The notes under the pieces were generated by a model. That model had not been told where the DNA came from. It searched no databases and worked only from the letters and a program-made list of their open reading frames with translations. 64,000 nt of DNA, from contig NZ_CP009241.1 of the NCBI RefSeq assembly GCF_000758525.1, positions 2,232,001 to 2,296,000 of the forward strand, written 5' to 3'. This DNA is from Paenibacillus sp. FSL H7-0357 (lineage in GTDB: Bacteria; Bacillota; Bacilli; Paenibacillales; Paenibacillaceae). Made by a program: the position numbers and the translations under genes. How positions within the stretch are numbered: the stretch's first letter is position 1; each line of letters begins with the position of its first letter. Positions 55,601-62,000 of the stretch are shown here, in pieces.

Positions 55601-57382
55601 CTGCAGCAGGAGACGGCTTCGGCGGAGATTCGGGAGCACCTCGGGCGGGCACTGCCGTCCTATATGATACCGGGGTATATGATGCCGATGGAGCGCTTGC
55701 CGCTGACCCCTAACGGCAAGCTGAACCGTAAAGCGTTGCCGGAGCCGGATGCCAGAATGCATTCGGAAGAACGGTATGAGGCAGCGAGTACCGAGACGGA
55801 ACGGAAGCTGCTCGGGATTTGGCAGGACGTGCTTGGCGTAGAGAACATCGGGATGCGCGACGACTTTTTTGCGATTGGTGGGCATTCGCTGCGGGCAACC
55901 ACGCTGGTGTCCAAAATCCAGAAGACGATGAACGTAGAGCTGACGCTGCAGGACGTATTCCGACTGCCGACGATCAAGGAGCAGGCGCGGAAGATCGAGG
56001 GGATGTCGAAGATGGCATACAACGCCATCGAACCGGTGAAGCTGGGCAAGGATTATCCGCTGTCTTCGGCGCAGCGGCGGCTATACGTGCTGCATGAGGT
56101 GGAGCCGGAGAGCACGCGCTACAACATGCCGGGCGTCGTGGAACTGGCCGGGCAGGTGGATGCGGATCGGCTGGAACAAGCGATTCGTTCGGTCATCGCC
56201 CGTCACGAATCGCTGCGCACGTCGTTCACGTGGATCGACGGCGAACCGAGACAACAGGTGCATGATGACGTGGCATTGGAATGGGTATACCGGGGTGCAG
56301 ATGAAGCGCAGGCGCGGGAACTCACCCGGAGCTTCGTACGGCCGTTCGAACTGAGTCAGGCGCCGCTGCTGCGGGCCGGGCTGCTGCGGCTGGCGGAGGA
56401 GCGCCATTGGCTGGTGTGGGATATGCATCATATCGTGTCGGACGGCGTGTCGATGAACCTTCTGGTGTCGGACTTCATGGCGGCGTATGCCGGCGAAGAG
56501 CTGGAGCCGCTGCGGATCCAGTACAAGGACTACGCGGTCTGGCAGCAGGGCACGCTCGGGGTGGAGCAGATGCAAGGGCATGAGGCTTACTGGCTGTCGG
56601 CCTATGCGGAGGAAGCGCCGGTGCTGGAGCTGCCGGCCGACCGGAGGCGTCCAGCGGTGCCAAGCAGTGAAGGCGGACGGGTATACACCGAAGTGAACGT
56701 CAAGACGGCAGAGGCCCTAAAACGAATCGCTGCGGAGACCGGAGCCACGCTGTACATGGTGCTGCTGGCCGCCTATAACGTGTGGCTGCACAAGTACACG
56801 AGGCAGACCGACATTGTGGTCGGGACGCCGGTGTCGGGACGGACGCATACGGATACGGAGCCGATGATCGGGATGTTCGTGAACACGCTGGCGCTGCGCA
56901 ACGCCCCGTCCGGGGACAAGCGGTTTATGGACTTCGTGCGCGAGGTGAAGGAGCGGACGCTGGCGGCATTCGAGCATCAGGATTATCCGTTCGAGGAACT
57001 GGTAGAGAAGCTGAACGTGCGGCACGATCGGAGCCGCAACCCGCTGTTTGACACGATGCTGGTGCTGCAGAACATGGAGCAATCGAGTCTCTATTTAACA
57101 GATATTGAGGTTCGCTCCGTTGAACAAGAGACTTCGACAACGAAGATGGATCTGACGATGATTGTTGTCGAAATCGAACAGGGCCTTCAATTATCTTTAG
57201 AGTATAGCCGGGATTTATTCGAGCATGGGACGGCGACGAGACTGCTTCAAGGATTTTGTGAACTTATCAAAGCCACGGCCACCGATCCTTCCGTTTGCAT
57301 TAGAGAATTAAAAATGGAAATCTTTCAACATGAAAAAGAAGAGGAGGAAGACGAATTATTCGATATTATTCATTTTGAATAA
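49637..57382 (+). CDS. NRPS2: C-A(Thr)-T-C-A(Cys-like)-T-C
   Basis: 2581 residues, GGAGG five bases before the ATG. It opens with the acceptor docking form DIYYLTPMQEGMLFHSLL, fitting the upstream epimerase, so C1 (HHILMDG, H144/H145) should take a D-residue donor. A1 (about 460-960) has pocket DFWNIGMVHK, the threonine code. T1 S1005. C2 from 1083 (HHAILDG, H1216/H1217) is an ordinary C domain of a different lineage. A2 (about 1545-2050) reads DLYDLSLVWK, nearest to a cysteine code (DLYNLSLIWK), with the family forms LVSGDW and LGGATEA. T2 S2084. A third C domain (2140 to about 2555; H2264/H2265) ends the protein, followed by an acidic tail (HEKEEEEDELFDIIHFE). There is no A domain after it; the partner is NRPS3. 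Confidence 0.92.
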   Translation: MSRRRDSIKDIYYLTPMQEGMLFHSLLHKSNEYFEQYTLELAGDLNVTLVNQSFAKLIERYDILRTIFVWEKVKKSVQVVVKNQKTDLIFEDISQLSENEKSRYVNEYMQNDRDEGFDLLRGPLIRLAVLKKDSDSHIMIWSFHHILMDGWCVSILMQEFMHIYQSLKTKQPIRLDTPIQFNSYMQWLEKQDGEAARQYWSRYLANYEQQASVPRALWTAGHAGAEPQEHAFRLDRGMTRELEQLARQAQVTLNTVMQTIWGLLLQKYNQSGDVVFGTVVSGRPAEVPGIERMIGLFINTTPVRVSSSPDQSVTALLQQVQEAALASESHSYYPLYEIQGLCALKQGLVDHILVFENYPIAEAIGQAGGTLGIRDVEVFEQTNYDLTVVLAPGEALSIEFRYNAKVYDGTFIRRMEGHIREIAQQMLADAQRPVASISLVTAEEKQELLHAFNDPAAEYPREATIHGLFEEQVKKTPDAVAAVYGDQQLTYAELNVRANQLAWTLRGQGVGPDRIVAILMDRSVEMLVGMLGILKAGGAYLPIDPDYPAERIAYTLADSGAQWLVTTRDVELRTPALPFAGCRVYALETEPMPAENPPQATKPEHLAYVIYTSGTTGKPKGTMITHRNVVRLLFNDRMAFDFNERDVWTLFHSYCFDFSVWEMYGALLYGGKLVVVPLMTARDPEQMVRLLRQERVTVLNQTPSAFYALSEREMEEADAELCVRAVIFGGEALAPVQLRAWQRKYPHTELINMYGITETTVHVTYKKLGEAEITSGISNIGKPLPTLRAYILGEGQQLQPMGVAGELCITGDGLARGYLNQPELTAEKFVDNPFEPGTRMYRTGDLARWLPDGNLEYLGRIDHQVKIRGYRIECGEIEVRLLAHAQIREAVVMAREDEQGQAYLCAYLVSDEAVPVVELRAHLAVQLPEYMIPSYFVELEKLPLNSNGKVDRKALPEPQGLVQAGKEYEAPSTPTQRQLAEIWQEVLGAEQVGVYDNFFVLGGDSIKAIRLVSRMNCDMEADLPLRELYLHQTIGELSDFLSQERKPDRQLESGREMLEQMKRRIMEDSEQAKHLPEDYEDVYPLSKIQQSMVFYSRLRPEEPIYHDQFLHHLRIVSADRFAEALQRLSDRHPILRTTFDLTHFEEEVQLVHARIVPELSVEDVSSFSREEQERVIRAHIDQDQRNLFRFDGKVLWRVRLFRMNTQHDYCMVFTVHHAILDGWSVASFQQEFAGIYQQLLQGEPAEVKPLDSNYKDYVAINRFRESDEESRQYWIRELAGYTRNKLPFNYAGKKRDRGAASKIYRRPLSSTLLGALKWQAKRYGCTVKELCLSAHVYLLGILTTEEEIVTGVVSHDRPAIEDADKVLGCFLNTVPIRMGLAREVSKRELVNRTKRQLGQMKAHELFLADIAQAIGEVSSPSVNPIFDTLFNYTDFHVLEEMGPGQELASEMAALSLEANEMTNTWFDLEVSQYFNRLNMQIKYAPAYFEDQEIETAFVWYERILEALCDEETDILSVERLMATAERQDIVYEWNRTDMPYAAEKTLHQLFEEQAARTPGRTALNWNGQPLTYRELDERSNRLARRLRAQGVKLNDHVGLMTGRGFEMIIGMLAILKAGAAYVPMDPDYPQSRIAHMISHAGVSVVVVDQAYAEAPAQIIDSRDPSLIEHSGEALRLAKDSHELAYIIYTSGSTGEPKGVMIEHHSAVNLVSWVNQEFGVHEEDRLLFITSMCFDLSVYDIFGPLAAGAQIVIASREQVQDPKQMQQLLEEEAITIWDSVPTTLNHVLHGLEEQEEAISQKVLRLALVSGDWIPVDLAERAKAYFPNVQMIGLGGATEATVWSNYYPIQEVTADQTGIPYGKPLANNTFYILDADRHPVPYGVAGELYIGGVGVARGYLNDPAKTSASFMTNPFVPQGRMYRTGDMGRMLPDGNMEFLGRQDYQVKIRGYRVELGEIENQLLKHEAVREAVVIAREDAAGGKYLCAYVVLQQETASAEIREHLGRALPSYMIPGYMMPMERLPLTPNGKLNRKALPEPDARMHSEERYEAASTETERKLLGIWQDVLGVENIGMRDDFFAIGGHSLRATTLVSKIQKTMNVELTLQDVFRLPTIKEQARKIEGMSKMAYNAIEPVKLGKDYPLSSAQRRLYVLHEVEPESTRYNMPGVVELAGQVDADRLEQAIRSVIARHESLRTSFTWIDGEPRQQVHDDVALEWVYRGADEAQARELTRSFVRPFELSQAPLLRAGLLRLAEERHWLVWDMHHIVSDGVSMNLLVSDFMAAYAGEELEPLRIQYKDYAVWQQGTLGVEQMQGHEAYWLSAYAEEAPVLELPADRRRPAVPSSEGGRVYTEVNVKTAEALKRIAAETGATLYMVLLAAYNVWLHKYTRQTDIVVGTPVSGRTHTDTEPMIGMFVNTLALRNAPSGDKRFMDFVREVKERTLAAFEHQDYPFEELVEKLNVRHDRSRNPLFDTMLVLQNMEQSSLYLTDIEVRSVEQETSTTKMDLTMIVVEIEQGLQLSLEYSRDLFEHGTATRLLQGFCELIKATATDPSVCIRELKMEIFQHEKEEEEDELFDIIHFE
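51060..52360 (+). repeat. Thr adenylation-domain block, NRPS2 copy
   Basis: Pairs with 59909-61209 at an offset of 8849 bases. The two are almost the same over the A-domain core, including the substrate pocket. Confidence 0.85.
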
Positions 57383-57497
57383 CAGGGTCTGTTGTATTAC
57401 TAGGGTTAATCTTCGGTAACAATGGCCAAGTCGGTTTATATGAATCTAGTTTCTGTGCTGATCGATAGTGTGTACTCTTTTATCTGAAATAGTTACA

Positions 57498-57576
57498 GAA
57501 TTCTAGTTCCAGCGATGAAAAGCTTCGGAGCCATTGGCTTGGTAGTTGATCTGGAAAGAAGCTGGAACTAGAATTC
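57498..57576. repeat. Perfect 16-bp inverted repeat upstream of the transacylase
   Basis: GAATTCTAGTTCCAGC (57498-57513) and GCTGGAACTAGAATTC (57561-57576) enclose 47 bases. No T-run and no obvious loop motif. It lies in the 365-base gap between NRPS2 and the transacylase gene; I see no other feature there apart from the weak ribosome site. Confidence 0.75.
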
Positions 57577-57747
57577 ACAAAAATCAATTTCTAATTTTGT
57601 CAGATTTATTACATGCATAATTTCACGTTCCTATTCATTTTTTAATGCGAATGCATCGATTTTTGTGACTCTTCGATAAAAAACCGATAAAAGTTAATAA
57701 TTGGACATTATGGACATTAATGGATTTATTATAATGAGGTGTTGTAT

Positions 57748-59004
57748 TTGTATAAAATGGCATTTATATTCCCTGGCCAAGGCTCGCAATATGTCGGGAT
57801 GGGTCAAGCATGGCATTCAGCGTATCCTATCGCACGGGAATTATTCGAGATGGCCAACGATGCTCTTGGGTTCGATCTTAAAAAAATATGTTTCGAGGGA
57901 AGCACGCAAATACTTAGAAAGACGGAAATCGCCCAACCCGCAATTTTAACTGTAAGTTTGATTGCCTATCGCATAATACTTCAAGAGGTTGAAATTGTGC
58001 AACCCGTCCTTGCGGGGCATAGCCTTGGGGAGATATCGGCGTTATGTGCAGCGGAAGCTATATCGTTTGCCGACGCAGTCAAGCTAGTGCATGCCAGAGG
58101 GAAATATATGCAAGAAGCGGTGCCGGAGGGCCGGGGTTTGATGTATGCCGTGGTTGGACTTTCATCAGAGCAAGTGAAGGAGATATGCAGGGAGATTTCG
58201 CTAAATATAGGGACCGTGGTGCCATCTAACTATAATGCCAGCAAACAAACTGTAATATCAGGGGTAAAGGGCGCAGTGGAAGAAGCAGCGATTTCCATGA
58301 AACATGCAGGTGCGCAAGTGATACCGTTAAAAGTCAGCGCGCCCTTTCACAGTCCGCTCATGGAACCGGCCTTAGCTCCGTTTCGCGAATTCTTGGGCGG
58401 ACTTACACTTCATCCTTTGCAGCATCCAGTTGTCTCGAATGTTACAGGGAATTTTTACAAAAGTGAACAGGATATTATTCCGTTGCTCACTGACCAATTA
58501 ATGAACCCGGTTTTGTGGACGGCTTGCATGAACAGGATGGCGACTCTGCCCGTTCAAGCATTTATCGATACGGGGCCTCGTGAAACACTAGGGCCGCTTT
58601 TGAAGGAACATTTTCCAGAAGCGAAGGTATATGCAACAGATTCCATCCATTCGACAATGCAAGATTGTCTTGACAACCTGAGGGGTGATTCGGAGAGAAG
58701 TCATCTAAGAAGCACGGGTAATCTGATGGATAAATGCTTATCTATTGCCGTATGCACCAAAAATCACAATTCAAATGCGGATGAATATCAAAGAAATGTG
58801 ATCGGGCCGTATAAGATGATCCAGAGAATGAAGGAAGAAATAACTGTTTCCGGAAAAGAACCAACATTAGAGCAGACAGAGAAAGTGCTACATCTGCTTC
58901 GGACTATTCTTAAAGGGAAGAAGCTGCCTGCCGATGAGCTGAAATTACGTTTGGAACAGGCAATTAACGAAACGGGTATGCCCGGTTATTTCAAGGACTG
59001 CTGA
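57748..59004 (+). CDS. Malonyl-CoA transacylase, FenF/ItuD type
   Basis: 418 residues. FIFPGQGSQYVGMG gives Q11, AGHSLGEISAL the nucleophile S92, LVHARGKYMQ gives R117 (the arginine that binds the malonyl carboxylate), and SAPFHSPLM gives H201. With the TTG start at 57748 (GAGGTG six bases upstream) all these numbers equal those of E. coli FabD, supporting that start; an ATG at 57757 is the alternative. About 110 residues follow the catalytic domain (KCLSIAVCTKNHNSNADEYQ...), an extension also present in FenF/ItuD of the iturin-type clusters, where the enzyme loads malonate onto a carrier in trans. No ketosynthase is visible in the window. Confidence 0.9.
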   Translation: MYKMAFIFPGQGSQYVGMGQAWHSAYPIARELFEMANDALGFDLKKICFEGSTQILRKTEIAQPAILTVSLIAYRIILQEVEIVQPVLAGHSLGEISALCAAEAISFADAVKLVHARGKYMQEAVPEGRGLMYAVVGLSSEQVKEICREISLNIGTVVPSNYNASKQTVISGVKGAVEEAAISMKHAGAQVIPLKVSAPFHSPLMEPALAPFREFLGGLTLHPLQHPVVSNVTGNFYKSEQDIIPLLTDQLMNPVLWTACMNRMATLPVQAFIDTGPRETLGPLLKEHFPEAKVYATDSIHSTMQDCLDNLRGDSERSHLRSTGNLMDKCLSIAVCTKNHNSNADEYQRNVIGPYKMIQRMKEEITVSGKEPTLEQTEKVLHLLRTILKGKKLPADELKLRLEQAINETGMPGYFKDC

Positions 59005-59070
59005 TGTTTTGACTGACTGGTAGAGATACAGATCGAACGCAAAGCTACTCAATGTATTGGAGGTTCAAAA

Positions 59071-62000
59071 ATGGATTCTTTAACCGTTAGGCTTATGGCT
59101 TCTAGTGGTAAATACTCGGAGGCCGTTGATTATTGGCTTGAACAGCTTGCGGAATCTCCCGCACCAACAACCCTCTCTCTAGGCAGAGAAGGCGTTATAG
59201 CCGGCCAGTCGTTCCGGCAGGTTGAGCAGCAACTTTCGAATGAGACCTTACATCGTGTAGAGTCGCTATCTAAAAACTCGGAACAGGCAATGTTCATGGT
59301 ATTAATGTCCGGAACGCTGTTGTTTCTTTCCCGGTATCTGAATCTTACGGATTTATTAGTAGGTATGCCTCCACTGAAAAAAAAAGGAAGCGAAGAAGTT
59401 GCTTCGGCTGTATTGCCGATTCGAATCCAAATCCGCTCTGAGAGTACTTTCAGGGACGTGCTAATCCAGGTGCGCAATGGCTTAACGGAAGCCGCCAAAC
59501 ATCAGAAATTTCCCCATCCTTATATAGCCGAGAAAACCGGGCTGCCTATGAACCGTAACGAGTTATTGCGTTTCGGTACGATTGTCTCACTTAACAGCAT
59601 TCACCAAACGATTGACCCTATCCTCTCTGAATGTCTCATACACATATCTTTTCAAAAGAAGGACGACACACTTTCATTTGTAATGCATTATGATGCAAGT
59701 CGCTATGCTCATGAGAGCCTGATCAGGTTGAAGCAGCAGCTCGTTTACTTCCTTGATTTAATAATGGAACAGATAAACACGCCGCTTGCTCAGATCGATA
59801 TGGTTTCGGATCAGGAGAAGCAAGAGCTGCTGCATGCGTTCAACGACACGGTAGCGGAGTATCCGCAGGAAGCGACGATCCACGGTCTGTTCGAGGAGCA
59901 GGTGAAGAAGACGCCGGATGCGGTGGCGGCCGTGTACGGGGATCAGCAGCTGACCTATGCGGAGCTGAACGCGCGGGCGAACCAGCTGGCGTGGACGCTG
60001 CGCGGGCAAGGTGTGGGGCCGGACCGTATCGTGGCGATCCTGATGGATCGCTCGGTGGAGATGCTCGTCGGGATGCTCGGCATCCTGAAGGCCGGCGGGG
60101 CGTACTTGCCGATCGATCCGGATTATCCGGCTGAGCGAATCGCCTATACGCTGGCGGACAGCGGAGCGGAGTGGCTGGTGACGACCCGTGACGTCGAGCT
60201 TCGGACGCCGGCGCTTCCGTTTGCGGGATGCCGGGTATATGCCTTAGAAACGGAGCCGATGCCCGCGGAGAATCCGCCGCAGGCGACGAAGCCGGAGCAT
60301 CTGGCCTACGTGATCTATACCTCAGGGACGACCGGAAAGCCGAAAGGGACGATGATTACACACCGGAACGTGGTGCGGCTGTTGTTCAACGACCGCATGG
60401 CATTTGATTTCAACGAACGGGACGTGTGGACGTTGTTCCACTCGTATTGCTTCGATTTCTCGGTATGGGAAATGTACGGAGCGCTGCTTTATGGAGGCAA
60501 GCTGGTTGTTGTGCCGCTGATGACGGCGAGGGACCCGGAGCAGATGGTGCGGCTGCTGCGGCAAGAGCGGGTGACGGTGTTGAATCAGACGCCGAGCGCG
60601 TTTTATGCGTTGTCAGAGCGGGAAATGGAAGAGGCGGACGCGGAGCTGTGCGTGCGAGCCGTGATCTTTGGCGGAGAAGCGCTGGCGCCGGTCCAGTTGC
60701 GGGCATGGCAGCGGAAGTATCCCCATACGGAATTGATCAATATGTACGGGATCACGGAAACGACCGTGCACGTGACGTACAAGAAGCTTGGAGAGGCGGA
60801 GATCACAAGCGGCATCAGCAACATCGGCAAGCCGCTCCCGACGCTGCGGGCCTATATTCTCGGAGAAGGGCAGCAACTGCAGCCGATGGGCGTCGCGGGG
60901 GAGCTGTGCATCACGGGCGACGGACTGGCGCGGGGCTATCTGAACCGGCCGGAATTGACGGCGGAGAAATTCGTAGACAACCCGTTCGAGCCGGGGACGC
61001 GGATGTACCGGACCGGCGATTTGGCGAGATGGCTGCCGGACGGCAACCTGGAGTACCTGGGCCGGATCGACCACCAAGTGAAGATCCGCGGCTACCGGAT
61101 CGAGTGCGGGGAGATCGAGGCGCATCTCATGGCGCATGCGCAGATCCGCGAAGCGGTGGTCATGGCCCGCGAGGACGAGCAAGGGCAGGCATACTTGTGC
61201 GCGTATCTTGTAAGCGACGAAGCCGTTCCGGTACCGGAGCTGCGTGCGCACCTGGCGGTACAACTGCCGGAATACATGATTCCGGCTTACTTTGTGGAGC
61301 TGGAGAAGCTGCCGCTGAACTCTAACGGCAAGGTGGACCGGAAGGCGCTGCCTGCGCCGGACCGGGAGGCGTACAGCGAAGGCTATGAAGCGCCGCGGGA
61401 TGCGCTGGAGACGCAATTGGCGGAGTTGTTCGCAGAGGTGCTGGGGGTAAACGAAGTCGGCATCGGCGATTCGTTTTTCGAGCGCGGCGGTCACTCGCTG
61501 AAAGCGATGACGCTGGTGTCGCGCATTCATCAGCAGCTGGCGGTGGAGCTGCCGCTGCGAGAGCTGTTCGCACGCCCGACGGTGAAGGCGTTGGCGGTCT
61601 ATGTGCGCAGCACGGAGGAAAGCGGCTACGGCCGAATCGAGCCGGCATCGGCGCAGGCATCGTACCCGCTGTCTTCGGCGCAGCGGCGGCTATACGTGCT
61701 GCATGAGGTGGAGCCGGAGAGCACACGCTACAACATGCCGGGAGTCATGGAGCTAACAGGGCAGGTGGATGCGGATCGGCTGGAGCAAGCGATTCGCTCG
61801 GTTATCGCCCGTCACGAATCGCTGCGCACGTCGTTCACGTGGATCGACGGCGAACCGAGACAACAGGTACACGAAGACGTGGTGTTGGAATGGGTATGCC
61901 GGGATGCAGATGAAGGGCAGGCACGGGAACTCATCCGGAATTTTGTGCAACCGTTCGCACTGGGTCAGGCGCCGCTGCTGCGGGCCGGGCTGCTGCGGCT

